The notes: generated from the letters alone by a model not told the origin. A stretch of 64,000 nt of DNA from Gemmatimonas phototrophica (GCF_000695095.2 NZ_CP011454.1:1240001-1304000); one strand, 5' to 3'; counted from the stretch's first letter, positions 28,510 through 37,398 are shown. Program-made: numbers and translations.

Positions 28510-29985
28510 TCATGCGGCCGCCAACATGAGCGTCCATCGCTGGGTGTCGGTATCCCGCTCCAACAGTCGGTCGAAATCAACGATCCCGACGATCCGCTGG
28601 TCGGCCTGAACAAATCCCCGCAGCGGGGCCTGTTCGAGCATGGCAGGCATCGATTTGAGACTGCCGCGGCAGACGCCTTCGACTCCGCGTACTCGCAGCG
28701 CAAGGGCGTCTCCTTCGTCCCCATCCGGACGGACATGGACATACGTGGCCTCATCCGCACTGATGGGCGCTTGGAACATGCTGTCGCCCAGATCGATGAG
28801 TTGCACTGTACCGCCATCCTGGCGGCTGATCAGACGACTGCCCTGTACGGCAACCGCAGACGCATCCCGGCGTTCAATGTGTCCCACCATGCGCATGGGG
28901 ATACCTACCACGGCGTCCCGGTCGGATGCGCCCACGCGCAACATGAGGTACTCCGTGACACTGGCCACATCGCACCGGAAGATCATTGTGCTGCCTGTGC
29001 CCGCATTCTGTGAGAGACTCAGCTTCAAGTCCCGAATGGGCCAGGCGCGCCACTGGGGATGGTAGTCCACGGTCCCGTCGGCATCATCACTGAGCATAAG
29101 TTCGACCCGGTCTCCCGTGCGTTTCAATGACACGCGCAACGTGACATGGGCGGGCAGCCCTGCTTCCATACGCTCCTGCGCGGTGCGATGGAGCGATGAT
29201 GCGGCAATCGCACTCATCCATTCGGCGCTGGCCTTGAGGAGGGCGTTCGCAACGGCACTGGGGATGGTGAGGTTGTAGTCCGGGCTTTCTTGCGACAACG
29301 CCACGCGAACGGGTGCCTGTCCCAGTTGCCGAATCAGCACGCCCTCGAACGCGTGGGCAAAGTCGACCACCGACACCCGTAGTGCGCCGCCGACTTTCTC
29401 GATGACGGCACTGATCGCCTTGCTCATTTCCTGACGAACCGGCTGCGAATCGGTGTGCCGGGCAATCTGATCCTGGGCCACCAGCAACGACTCCACGGCA
29501 TCACGGCCACCGGCACTGGCAGAAGCCATAAGCGAGAACAGACGGTCCGTCCGCTCAATGGCACCACGCGCCGCTCCTGCAGGATCGGCCGCGATCTTCT
29601 GCACGAGAAAGGCGGATTCGGCATCGAGGTGAAGTTCGACCGCTTCCAGCAGATACGACAGGGCAGCACCACGCGCCATCAAAGCCGGGTTCGCCGTTCC
29701 CAGCAGAATGGTCTGGTACTGCATCTGCAGGTTATAGCGCATCCATTCGAATCGCAGTTCGAGCCAGATCCACGGCAGCATGTTGTGCGCTTCCGAGGTA
29801 TCGTCGTCGAAGCACACGTCACGCAGCGACTCGGCAATGCCATGCAGGCGCGCGTCCGTATGCTCCACGATCGCTTCGGCGTCGGTATCACTGACGCCGC
29901 CCAGTTCCTCGATCATGAGCCGAATGCGATCACGTACATCGGCACTGTCAAGGAGTGCGAGCAATGCAGGGAGACGGTCTGTCAT
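28510..29985 (-). CDS. CheA-like signalling protein with degenerate ATPase and CheW-type domains
   Basis: A 491-residue soluble protein, last gene of the PYP operon. Residues 1-125 are helical and contain WLELRFEW (74-81), shared exactly with the protein at 31075-31530. Residues 200-345 look like a histidine-kinase ATPase: the G2-like end GTGSTMIFR is recognisable, but the N-box Asn is missing (ALLKASAEWM) and the G1 box is SDDADGTVD. Residues 343-478 resemble a CheW/CheA regulatory domain (GIPMRMVGHIERR ... VDFDRLL). No phosphorylatable Hpt His motif was recognised. It probably works as a scaffold or sensor protein rather than an active kinase. AAGGAG overlaps the HDOD gene end, 7 bases before ATG. 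Confidence 0.75.
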   Translation of the reverse strand: MTDRLPALLALLDSADVRDRIRLMIEELGGVSDTDAEAIVEHTDARLHGIAESLRDVCFDDDTSEAHNMLPWIWLELRFEWMRYNLQMQYQTILLGTANPALMARGAALSYLLEAVELHLDAESAFLVQKIAADPAGAARGAIERTDRLFSLMASASAGGRDAVESLLVAQDQIARHTDSQPVRQEMSKAISAVIEKVGGALRVSVVDFAHAFEGVLIRQLGQAPVRVALSQESPDYNLTIPSAVANALLKASAEWMSAIAASSLHRTAQERMEAGLPAHVTLRVSLKRTGDRVELMLSDDADGTVDYHPQWRAWPIRDLKLSLSQNAGTGSTMIFRCDVASVTEYLMLRVGASDRDAVVGIPMRMVGHIERRDASAVAVQGSRLISRQDGGTVQLIDLGDSMFQAPISADEATYVHVRPDGDEGDALALRVRGVEGVCRGSLKSMPAMLEQAPLRGFVQADQRIVGIVDFDRLLERDTDTQRWTLMLAAA

Positions 29986-29995
29986 ATAGGGCTCC

Positions 29996-31069
29996 TTACG
30001 CCGCGTGCTGGAACTGCTGCAACGCTGTGGCCACGCGGGCCGGTGAGCCGGTCAGCCGACCCAACTGCCAGAGGGCATCAAGATCCAATGGAGATGACCG
30101 GCGCATGGCGTGGTCAGCCCGTTCCGCCAGGAACAGCACCTCCGACAAGGAATCACGTTGCGTGGCGTGCATCATCCGATGGTGTGTCCCAATGGCATTC
30201 GCGGCGCGCTCACCCATCCCCCATCGTTCAGCGGCCAGCGCACCGATCGGCTCGTGCAACTCTTGCAGCAACAGATGTGCGAAGCTGGCATCGAGGGTAA
30301 TGGGGCGGCGCCGCGATGCCCGCAGTACAGAAATTCGATCGAAAATCACCAGTTTCCCGATGTCGTGGAGCAGGGCGATGGCGAAGGCTTCATCCGCCTC
30401 GGCGGCAAATGCCGGTGCCATGGCGCGGGCCAGCGGTGCGGTACGCACCATGTGCGCCCACACGTCAGCAGCCATGGCATTGAATTCGCCACCGGGATGA
30501 CTGAGCAGCCCGTCGACGCAGCTGGCGAGTACGACGGCGCGGGTGCCACTCACACCAATCCGGTCGAGGGCCTGATCAATCCCGAGTACCGCGGCGCGGC
30601 CGGCCGAAAAGGCGGCCGAATTTGCAGTGCGGAGGAGCCCCTGCACGAGGGCGGGATCGTTCCCCAGTTTTGCGCCCAATTGGGAGCGTGAAAGACTGGC
30701 GTCTTCACAAAAGGCCAGTGCCTGGCGGGCGGCCGTGGGCAGTTGACGGATGACCGCCTCTGGTCCATCGCGCAGCAATTGTACCAGTGCTGCCGCATCG
30801 GGTTGCTGTGCCGCCACCGGATGTGCCTTGAGCAGATCGTCCACCTGGTCGAGCCGATTCCCCCAGCGCTGCGTCCAGTCGATACGTTCGGCCGCTATCG
30901 CTGGTGTGGCCATCGCCGTGGCGGCCGCGACACGTGTGACCGTGACGTCTGAAGTCACTGGCGTGGGCGCGCTCTGGTCCTCGCCGACTTCAGCACCGCT
31001 GCGCGGACGTACGGGGGCCGACTGGGGTGCTGTCCGGCGGCGCAAGAGACGGCGAAACCAGGAGATCAT
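29996..31069 (-). CDS. HDOD-domain signalling protein
   Basis: A 357-residue protein. A basic N terminus (MISWFRRLLRRR) and an Ala/Pro/Thr-rich linker lead into an HDOD domain at about 108-300. Unlike many HDOD proteins it keeps HD-type residues: LLHDIGK (233-239) and THH (295-297), so metal binding or phosphohydrolase activity is conceivable. HDOD proteins take part in chemotaxis, cyclic-di-GMP and development signalling. Five bases separate it from the upstream helical protein and ten from the CheA-like gene, so the three are surely co-transcribed with PYP upstream. Confidence 0.85.
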   Translation of the reverse strand: MISWFRRLLRRRTAPQSAPVRPRSGAEVGEDQSAPTPVTSDVTVTRVAAATAMATPAIAAERIDWTQRWGNRLDQVDDLLKAHPVAAQQPDAAALVQLLRDGPEAVIRQLPTAARQALAFCEDASLSRSQLGAKLGNDPALVQGLLRTANSAAFSAGRAAVLGIDQALDRIGVSGTRAVVLASCVDGLLSHPGGEFNAMAADVWAHMVRTAPLARAMAPAFAAEADEAFAIALLHDIGKLVIFDRISVLRASRRRPITLDASFAHLLLQELHEPIGALAAERWGMGERAANAIGTHHRMMHATQRDSLSEVLFLAERADHAMRRSSPLDLDALWQLGRLTGSPARVATALQQFQHAA

Positions 31070-31074
31070 GGTGG

Positions 31075-31530
31075 CTAGTCCGCGGAAGAGACGCGAGCGT
31101 GCTCGACATCGGTGCGCAGGGCGTCGAGCATGTCGACTGCTGAGTCGCCGAGGCGCTCACGGTGTTCCTGGGCCAGCAGGGCCTCGATTCGATCGAGGAC
31201 GTAGGACGCCACAGAGGCGCGCACCATGATGAGCGGAGCGCAGGTACCCGTGCGCATGGTATCGTAGTTGGCCACGAGATTGTGGCGCTGCCATTCAAAG
31301 CGCAGCTCCAGCCACAGCGCGGCCAACGACCGATAGAGTTCCGGCTCATCCTCGTCTTCACCCATGGCTTCCGCGAGCGATGTGATATCGTTGCACAAAC
31401 GCATCGCGTCGTCCACGACCTGCGCGCGGACGTCAGCGGGTAACTCGAGGGACTCGGCTATCGCACGGGTGTCGGTGGCAATAACGGCAGCATCGGCAAT
31501 ATGAATCAGCTGTGCAGCAAGTGTTGGCAT
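31075..31530 (-). CDS. small all-helical protein with WLELRFEW domain, PYP operon
   Basis: A 151-residue protein of unknown function, predicted mostly helical. The centre (ALWLELRFEWQRHNL, 71-85) is nearly the same as residues 72-86 of the CheA-like protein encoded two genes downstream, and the flanking helices (IMVRASVASYVLDRIEALL against LMARGAALSYLLEAVELHL) align too. It is therefore a stand-alone copy of that protein's N-terminal domain, plausibly a dimerisation or PYP-binding module; this is inference. The start at 31530 was chosen because the residues encoded further upstream overlap pyp and look unrelated. Confidence 0.7.
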   Translation of the reverse strand: MPTLAAQLIHIADAAVIATDTRAIAESLELPADVRAQVVDDAMRLCNDITSLAEAMGEDEDEPELYRSLAALWLELRFEWQRHNLVANYDTMRTGTCAPLIMVRASVASYVLDRIEALLAQEHRERLGDSAVDMLDALRTDVEHARVSSAD

Positions 31531-31576
31531 GGTACTCACGCGCGAAAAACGATGAACCTGACCATCAGGTAAGGAG

Positions 31577-31608
31577 CCGTGTGCCACCCGACATGGAGTG
31601 ACACACGG
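31577..31608 (-). promoter_or_regulatory. hairpin downstream of pyp
   Basis: CCGTGTG pairs with CACACGG (7 bp) and the stem can be extended by CAC/GTG across one mismatch. It lies in the 91-bp gap between pyp and the helical protein gene. With no T-run, it may stabilise the pyp mRNA end or reduce read-through so PYP is made in excess of its partners. Confidence 0.4.
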
Positions 31609-31621
31609 AGGCAGCAAGTGT

Positions 31622-31996
31622 TCAGGCGGCGCGCAGGCCAACGAGCACCCAGTTCGTTGCCGAGGGCGCATGGCGGAACAGGCGGATCTGCACGTTCGTG
31701 GGCTTCATTTTGTAGGTGAAGGTGTAGTTGAACTCCGAATCGAGTTCACCTTTGGCCACCCCATCCTTGAACTTGCCGAACATGAGCCGGTTGTTGGTGC
31801 ACGGCGCAACCTGCGTGAAGAAGTTGCGCCCTTCGGCGGAGGCCACGGGGACGCCGGCCATTTCCGATTCCCAGCGATTGTAGAGCTTGATCACACCCGC
31901 ATCATCCACCTGCACAATGCCGAAGGGCTGGGCATCGGCGTTGGGGCGATCCACTGAGGGAATCTGGGCAATGAACTGTGAAGGTACGAAGGACAT
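31622..31996 (-). CDS. pyp: photoactive yellow protein (PYP), blue-light photoreceptor
   Basis: A 124-residue PAS-fold photoreceptor that binds p-coumarate by thioester to Cys66 (FFTQVAPCTNN). Compared with Halorhodospira halophila PYP, Tyr39 equals Tyr42, Asn40 equals Asn43, Glu43 equals Glu46, and Tyr91, Phe93, Tyr95 and Met97 equal Tyr94, Phe96, Tyr98 and Met100. So the hydrogen-bond pocket is intact. Thr50 is Ala47 and Arg52 is Val49 here, which may shift colour or photocycle rate. The FGKFKDGVAKGELD and YTFTYKMKPT segments are strongly PYP. GAGGAG lies 7 bases before ATG 31996. It is the second gene of a five-gene minus-strand operon, with tal nearby for the chromophore. Confidence 0.95.
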   Translation of the reverse strand: MSFVPSQFIAQIPSVDRPNADAQPFGIVQVDDAGVIKLYNRWESEMAGVPVASAEGRNFFTQVAPCTNNRLMFGKFKDGVAKGELDSEFNYTFTYKMKPTNVQIRLFRHAPSATNWVLVGLRAA

Positions 31997-32055
31997 GAGA
32001 ACACTCCTCGAATTGAACGACGGTTTGAGTGGAATCGAAGCCGGAGCGGCTGGAC

Positions 32056-32613
32056 TCAGGAGAAGGATTGATCGACGAGCGCGTTGACGAGTTCGCGGGC
32101 GCGACGTTTGGCAGAGCTTACGTCGTGGGCGGCACGGTCAAGCTGTTCTGCGAGGTCGTTCCGCTCTTCAAGGAGGGACGCCACCTGCGCTTCGAGGCTC
32201 TGGACCATCTCGATCGCTTCGAGATGTCCGTATGCGGCGGTTGCCCGCTCGTCATACAACGCGTGCAACTGCTCGGTGAGACTGCCCAGCGTTTCGGAGA
32301 GCGCGGCATGGTCTCCCGCCGGCGCGCTGCTTGCCTCGGGGTGGCCATGTTCACGCGCTTCGTAGAACTCGCCCAATTGGGCGGCGAGGCTTTCCACGCT
32401 GCTGCGGAGCTCCGCAATCGTGCGTGCACTCAGGCGCTGTTTGTCTTCATACAGCGCGGTAAGGGCTTCGTCGGGGGCAGCCTGTTGCCAGGACTGTTCC
32501 TTCTCCTCGTAGAGACTGACGAGTTGGGCTTCCAGATTCCCAAGCATCTCCCGGAGCGCTTCCAGCGACTCCGGAGCGCTCGCTGAGAGCGCGTGTCGAA
32601 TGTCCAGGGCCAA
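32056..32613 (-). CDS. coiled-coil repeat protein, first gene of PYP operon
   Basis: A 185-residue, acidic, Leu/Glu/Ala-rich protein predicted to be one long coiled coil. A motif of the form SLxxQLxxLYEE(K/R) recurs about four times: NLEAQLVSLYEEKE, SLAAQLGEFYEARE, SLTEQLHALYDERA and SLEAQVASLLEERN. No known domain was recognised. The start is TTG at 32613, supported by GAGGTG five bases upstream; no Met occurs before residue 23. A possible -10 (TATACG, about 32668-32673 on the minus strand) lies further up. It could be a PYP partner or scaffold; this is inferred only from operon position. Confidence 0.68.
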   Translation of the reverse strand: MALDIRHALSASAPESLEALREMLGNLEAQLVSLYEEKEQSWQQAAPDEALTALYEDKQRLSARTIAELRSSVESLAAQLGEFYEAREHGHPEASSAPAGDHAALSETLGSLTEQLHALYDERATAAYGHLEAIEMVQSLEAQVASLLEERNDLAEQLDRAAHDVSSAKRRARELVNALVDQSFS

Positions 32614-32905
32614 GTGGCACCTCGGGACGGGCGTTGGGGGCGAGTACCAGCCCGCGCTCCGTATATCTCAGGGCGCGACGCTGGACCATTGGGCCGCCGC
32701 GTCGCGATCCGTATGCAGTGTGGTCTCGTCTCGTTGATGTAGGACTAAAGGGCAGGTGGTGTCACGATATGAACAACGACGTTTTAGACTTCCGGTTCTA
32801 TGAAATCGGACGCTAAGGTGTTCAATCGCAATACTTTGTATGGCAACTATCGGTGGGGGCGAACGAGGGCTGAAACCGGACGCCACGGCGAGCGTAGGTT
32901 CTGTC

Positions 32906-33424
32906 ATGTTCGCGCTCTCGTTGCTCGCGCTCGCCTTGGTGACGGGGCTCTTGTTGGTCCCGCTGGGGCTGCCAGGGCTGTGGGTCATGCTGGGGGCCAC
33001 GCTGGTGTACTGGATGGCGGTCCCGGCAGGGAGCGTAGGGCTGGTCACGCTACTGGTGGTCTCGGCGTTGGTGATCGCGGCTGAAGTGGTGGAGTTCACG
33101 GTGGCCGGGAGCTACGCCCGCAAGTACGGGGGGTCCCGGCGGGCGTCGTGGGGCGCCATTGGCGGCGGGATTATCGGGGCCTTTGTGGGCGTCCCGGTGC
33201 CAGTGCTGGGCAGCATGGTCGGGGCCTTTGCCGGGGCCTTCGCCGGCGCCTTGCTGGCCGAACTCACGGTCCCCAGAGAACGGCGCGGCGAGCCGGTCAC
33301 GGTGGCCAAGGGGGCGCTGCTGGGGCGCGTGGCGGCGGCGGCCATGAAGGTGGGCTTCGGGTTGGCGATCGTCGTGTGGGTCGGAGCGGCGGCGCTGGTG
33401 GGGCGGCTGTCGGGGACGGGGTGA
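32906..33424 (+). CDS. DUF456 small membrane protein
   Basis: A 172-residue inner-membrane protein of the DUF456 family with about five hydrophobic segments rich in Gly, Ala and Val. The pattern LPGLWVMLGATLVYW, a charged YARKYGGSRRASWGAI loop and the Gly-rich IGAFVGVPVPVLGSMVGAFAGAF hairpin is typical. Function is unknown. ATG 32906, at the start of the first membrane segment, is preferred over ATG 32840, which adds a non-hydrophobic 22-residue stretch. A perfect terminator hairpin follows. It is divergent from the PYP operon. Confidence 0.8.
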   Translation: MFALSLLALALVTGLLLVPLGLPGLWVMLGATLVYWMAVPAGSVGLVTLLVVSALVIAAEVVEFTVAGSYARKYGGSRRASWGAIGGGIIGAFVGVPVPVLGSMVGAFAGAFAGALLAELTVPRERRGEPVTVAKGALLGRVAAAAMKVGFGLAIVVWVGAAALVGRLSGTG

Positions 33425-33485
33425 AATCCCGTTCGGATTGCGCTCACGTCATTGATTCAGGCCCTCTTCTGCCTAGATTTGCACA

Positions 33486-33517
33486 ACGCCCCGCGGATCG
33501 TCCGCGGGGCGTTTTTT
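33486..33517 (+). terminator. rho-independent terminator upstream of purA
   Basis: A perfect 12-bp stem, ACGCCCCGCGGA with TCCGCGGGGCGT, a TCG loop and a run of T (33512-33517). It ends transcription of the DUF456 gene 37 bases before the purA start. Confidence 0.9.
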
Positions 33518-33553
33518 GTGCGCGGCCGACCAGGTCGCCGGAGAGCTGATCGC

Positions 33554-34843
33554 ATGTTCGATTCGAAGACGCGCACCGTCGTGGTGGTAGGCGCGCAGTG
33601 GGGCGACGAGGGCAAGGGCAAGCTGGTGGACGTGCTGGCCGAACAGGCCGACTGGGTGGTGCGCTATCAGGGCGGCGCCAACGCCGGGCACACCGTCCAC
33701 ATCGGCGACAAGTCGTTCATCCTGCACCAGATCCCCAGTGGCATCCTGCACCCCGGGGTGCGCTGTGCCATTGGCAACGGCGTCGTGATGGACCCCGAGA
33801 CGTTGTTCACGGAAGTGGACGAGCTGGTGGAGGACGGCGTGGATGTGGAGGGGCGCTTGTATGTGAGCGAGCGCGCGCATCTCGTCATGCCGTACCACAA
33901 GCTGGTGGATAAGGCGAGCGCGGCCAGCAAGGCGATTGGCACCACCGGACGCGGCATTGGGCCGGCGTACGAGGACAAGGTGGCGCGCCGCGGCGTGCGG
34001 GTGCTGGATTTGCGCAACGTCGAGCGCCTGCGCGAACTGGTCACGTCGGGAGTTGAGCGCGCGAACGCGCAGCTCGAACGTTCCGGCAGCGACGTGCGGG
34101 CCAGTGTGGACGACACGATGGCGACGCTGGGCGCCTTGGCGCCGCGGTTGCTCGGGCTGGCGGACGATGTGGGGCTGTGCGTCCATCGCGCCATCAAGAG
34201 CGGGGCGGCGGTCTTGCTGGAAGGCGCCCAGGGATCGCTGCTCGATATCGATCACGGCACGTATCCGTTTGTGACGTCGAGCAACACCACGGTTGGTGGC
34301 GCGGCCACGGGCGTGGGCATTTCGCCCATGGCGCTCAACGCGGCGCTGGGCGTGGTGAAGGCGTATACCACGCGCGTCGGCAACGGCCCGCTGCCCACGG
34401 AACTCGAAGAGCCCCTGCACAGCCATGTGCGTCAGCTGGGGCATGAGTTCGGGGCCACGACGGGACGTCCGCGCCGCTGTGGGTGGTTTGACGGGGTGGT
34501 GGTGCGCTACGCCGCGCGCGTGAACGGCCTTACCGGGCTGGCCATCACCAAGCTTGACGTCCTGGATACGCTGGAGCAGCTGGCGGTGTGCACGGGCTAC
34601 AAGGTGGGAGACGAAGTGTTCACGGAGTTCCCGGCCGACCTCGCGGTGCTGGAGAAGGCGGAGCCCATCTACGAGTGGTTCCCGGGGTGGCAGCAGTCCA
34701 CGCAGGACGCGCGGACGCTGGCCGACCTGCCGGCGGCGGCGCGGGCCTATCTGGATCGTCTCGAGCAGCTGTGTGAAACGCCCATCGCCTACGTGAGCGT
34801 GGGGACGCGCCGGGATCAGATCATTCCTGTCGCGCAGGCGTAA
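33554..34843 (+). CDS. purA: adenylosuccinate synthetase
   Basis: Joins IMP and aspartate with GTP in the first committed step of AMP synthesis. The 429 residues start MFDSKTRTVVVVGAQWGDEGKGK, with the GDEGKGK P-loop, GGANAGHTV, GTTGRGIGPAYEDK and GNGPLPTE blocks all intact. A GGAGAG site lies 9 bases upstream. It stands seven bases before ypdA. Confidence 0.97.
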   Translation: MFDSKTRTVVVVGAQWGDEGKGKLVDVLAEQADWVVRYQGGANAGHTVHIGDKSFILHQIPSGILHPGVRCAIGNGVVMDPETLFTEVDELVEDGVDVEGRLYVSERAHLVMPYHKLVDKASAASKAIGTTGRGIGPAYEDKVARRGVRVLDLRNVERLRELVTSGVERANAQLERSGSDVRASVDDTMATLGALAPRLLGLADDVGLCVHRAIKSGAAVLLEGAQGSLLDIDHGTYPFVTSSNTTVGGAATGVGISPMALNAALGVVKAYTTRVGNGPLPTELEEPLHSHVRQLGHEFGATTGRPRRCGWFDGVVVRYAARVNGLTGLAITKLDVLDTLEQLAVCTGYKVGDEVFTEFPADLAVLEKAEPIYEWFPGWQQSTQDARTLADLPAAARAYLDRLEQLCETPIAYVSVGTRRDQIIPVAQA

Positions 34844-34850
34844 GGCATTC

Positions 34851-35939
34851 GTGTCGGACGTGACCGGGTCAGCGACGGAAGGACGCGCGCCGTCGGCGCA
34901 CCCGGTGGTGGATGAGGTCGTTGATGTCGCGGTGGTGGGGGCTGGCCCGTGTGGGCTGGCGGCCGCCATCGCGGCGCAACGGGCCGGGTTGCGGGCGGTG
35001 GTGCTCGACCGGGGCTGCCTGGTGAATGGCATCGCCAGCTACCCCACCTACATGTCGTTCTTTTCCACCGCCGAACGGATCAGCATTGGCGGGGTGCCGT
35101 TCATTGTCGCCACCGACAAGCCCACGCGTCGGGATGCCCTCGCGTACTACCGCGGAGTGGCCGACGTGTACGATCTCGACGTGCGGCAGTACGAGCGTGT
35201 GGAGACGCTCCAGTCGCTTCCCGCCGGGGTTGAGGCACCGTCCGCCCCCGGGGGGGCGTCGCATCGCGCCCCCCGCTGGCTGCTGCGTTCGGTGCAGCGC
35301 ACCGGCGGTGTGCGTCAGGTGGCCACCCACGCGGTGGTCATTGCCACGGGGTACTTCGGTCGTCCCAACCGGCTCGGCGTTCCCGGGGAGTCATTGCCCC
35401 ACGTGCAGCACGGGTACGTGGAAGGGCACTCGGCGTGGCGCGAGCCCGTGGTCATCGTGGGCGGAGCCAATTCGGCCGTGGATGCGGCGCTCGACATGTA
35501 CCGCGCCGGGGCTCGGGTCACCATGGTGCATTTTGGCGACACGCTGGACAGCAACGTGAAGCCCTGGGTACGCCCCGACATTGAGGCGCGGCTGCGCGAA
35601 GGCACGATTGGGGCGCGTTTCGGTGCGCGCGTCGTGGCCATCGAGCCGGACGCCGTCGTGGTGCGGGGACCGCAGGGGGACGAGCGGCTTCCGGCGACGC
35701 AGGTGTACACCATGACCGGCTATCTTCCGGAGACCGGGCTGCTGGAGCAGATCGGGGTGCCCATCGACCCCGACTCGGGTATTCCCGCCCACGATCCGCT
35801 CACCATGGCCACGCCATTCCCCGGCGTCTACCTTGCGGGAGTCATAGCCTCGGGCAACCAGGCGAATCGTATTTTCATCGAGAATGGCCGCGATCACGGC
35901 GATGCGATCGTGGCTCACCTGCAGTCTTCGTGGCGCTGA
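34851..35939 (+). CDS. ypdA: YpdA-family FAD/NADPH oxidoreductase (putative bacillithiol disulfide reductase)
   Basis: Flavoprotein proposed to reduce oxidised bacillithiol. From the GTG at 34851 it has 362 residues. [18 protein letters not shown] is the FAD dinucleotide fold. [30 protein letters not shown] is the diagnostic YpdA region. [16 protein letters not shown] is the NADPH fold, and [23 protein letters not shown] ends the protein. There is no CxxC pair as in thioredoxin reductase. It implies bacillithiol-type redox chemistry here; the biosynthesis genes bshA-C are not in the window. Confidence 0.87.
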   Translation: MSDVTGSATEGRAPSAHPVVDEVVDVAVVGAGPCGLAAAIAAQRAGLRAVVLDRGCLVNGIASYPTYMSFFSTAERISIGGVPFIVATDKPTRRDALAYYRGVADVYDLDVRQYERVETLQSLPAGVEAPSAPGGASHRAPRWLLRSVQRTGGVRQVATHAVVIATGYFGRPNRLGVPGESLPHVQHGYVEGHSAWREPVVIVGGANSAVDAALDMYRAGARVTMVHFGDTLDSNVKPWVRPDIEARLREGTIGARFGARVVAIEPDAVVVRGPQGDERLPATQVYTMTGYLPETGLLEQIGVPIDPDSGIPAHDPLTMATPFPGVYLAGVIASGNQANRIFIENGRDHGDAIVAHLQSSWR

Positions 35940-35971
35940 CGCGTTACGGTCCACCTGTTCCCCTCTTTCGT

Positions 35972-37312
35972 ATGAGCTATCCCGATGTGATGGACAAGCT
36001 GGTGTCGCTGTGCAAGCGTCGCGGCTTCATCTTCCAGTCGTCCGAAATTTATGGCGGCACGGGATCGGTGTGGGACTACGGTCCATTGGGTGTGGAACTC
36101 AAGAAGAACATCAAGGATCGCTGGTGGAACGCGATGGTGCGTTCGCGCGACGACATTGAAGGGTTGGATGCGGCCATTCTGATGCACCCGCGCACCTGGG
36201 AAGCCTCGGGGCACGTGGCCGGGTTCGTGGACCCGCTGGTGGACTGCAAGACCTGCAAGGGGCGGTTCCGCGCCGACAAGCTGGAAGACGCGAAGTGTCC
36301 GCAGAAGCCCAGCAAGCAGCCCGGGCAGCATGACGCCTGCGCGCTGACGGAGGCGCGGCAGTTCAATCTGATGTTCAAGACGCACATGGGCGCGCTGGAG
36401 GAAAGCGCGAGCATTGTGTATCTGCGTCCCGAAACGGCGCAGGGCATCTTCGTGAACTTCCTCAATGTGCAGCAGTCGATGCGCCAGAAAGTGCCGTTCG
36501 GCATTGCGCAGATCGGCAAGGCGTTCCGCAACGAAATCACGCCCGGCAACTTCATTTTCCGCACGCGCGAGTTCGAGCAGATGGAGATGCAGTTCTTCGT
36601 CGAACCGGGCACGGATATGGAGTGGTTCGAGCAGTGGAAGGCGCTGCGCATGCAGTGGCACCTTGATCTCGGGCTGTCGCCTGAGCGCCTCGAGTTCCAC
36701 CAGCACAGCGCTGGTGAACTGGCGCACTATGCGCGTGCGGCGTTCGACGTGACGTTCGATTTTGGCGGGACGCTGGGCTTTCAGGAAATCGAAGGCGTGC
36801 ACAATCGTGGCGACTTCGACCTCACGCAGCACCAGACGTTCTCGAGCAAGAAGCTCGAGTACTTCGATCAGGTGGGGAACAAGCGCTACGTGCCCTACGT
36901 GATTGAGACGTCGGTGGGCGCCGACCGCGTGACGTTGGCGGCGCTGGTGAACGCGTATCGCGAAGAAGCGGTGGAAGGGGAAGCGGAAGGTCGCGTGGTG
37001 CTTGGGCTGAACCCCGCCATCGCGCCCATCAAGGCGGCCATCTTCCCGCTCACCAAGAAGGACGGCCAGCCCGAGATGGCGCAGGCCATCATGAAGGAGC
37101 TGCGTGGATCGTTCACGGTGGACTACGACGAGTCGGGTTCCATTGGCAAGCGTTATCGTCGGCAGGATGAAGTGGGTACACCGTTCTGCATCACGGTCGA
37201 CGGGCAGAGCACGGGCGACCAGACGGTGACCGTGCGGAACCGCGACACGCTGGCGCAGGACCGGGTGGACGCATCGCAGCTGAAGGCGTACCTGCAGGCG
37301 AAGCTGGGCTGA
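35972..37312 (+). CDS. glyQS: glycyl-tRNA synthetase, dimeric (eukaryote/archaeal-like) type
   Basis: Class II synthetase charging tRNA-Gly, 446 residues. It starts [19 protein letters not shown] and has the substrate block [17 protein letters not shown], motif 2 [19 protein letters not shown] and motif 3 region [13 protein letters not shown], with a C-terminal anticodon-binding domain. A four-Cys-like insert (DCKTCKG, KCPQ) follows motif 1. A GTG at 35930 would overlap ypdA and adds unrelated residues. Confidence 0.96.
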   Translation: MSYPDVMDKLVSLCKRRGFIFQSSEIYGGTGSVWDYGPLGVELKKNIKDRWWNAMVRSRDDIEGLDAAILMHPRTWEASGHVAGFVDPLVDCKTCKGRFRADKLEDAKCPQKPSKQPGQHDACALTEARQFNLMFKTHMGALEESASIVYLRPETAQGIFVNFLNVQQSMRQKVPFGIAQIGKAFRNEITPGNFIFRTREFEQMEMQFFVEPGTDMEWFEQWKALRMQWHLDLGLSPERLEFHQHSAGELAHYARAAFDVTFDFGGTLGFQEIEGVHNRGDFDLTQHQTFSSKKLEYFDQVGNKRYVPYVIETSVGADRVTLAALVNAYREEAVEGEAEGRVVLGLNPAIAPIKAAIFPLTKKDGQPEMAQAIMKELRGSFTVDYDESGSIGKRYRRQDEVGTPFCITVDGQSTGDQTVTVRNRDTLAQDRVDASQLKAYLQAKLG

Positions 37313-37361
37313 TTCGGGCGGCCTGCCGGCGGCAGGGCACGAACGACTGGAAGAACGGAAT

Positions 37362-37398
37362 GGTCCCGCGTGCCGAACGGCGCGCGGGACCGTTTCTT
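37362..37398 (+). terminator. rho-independent terminator after glycyl-tRNA synthetase
   Basis: A 13-bp stem, GGTCCCGCGTGCC with GGCGCGCGGGACC (one G-U pair) and a GAAC loop, is followed by GTTTCTT. It separates the housekeeping genes from the large exported protein gene. Confidence 0.85.

Noticed and set aside
33473-35032. 519-codon open frame antisense to purA
   Set aside because: Shadow of purA and ypdA codon bias; both plus-strand genes are unambiguous.
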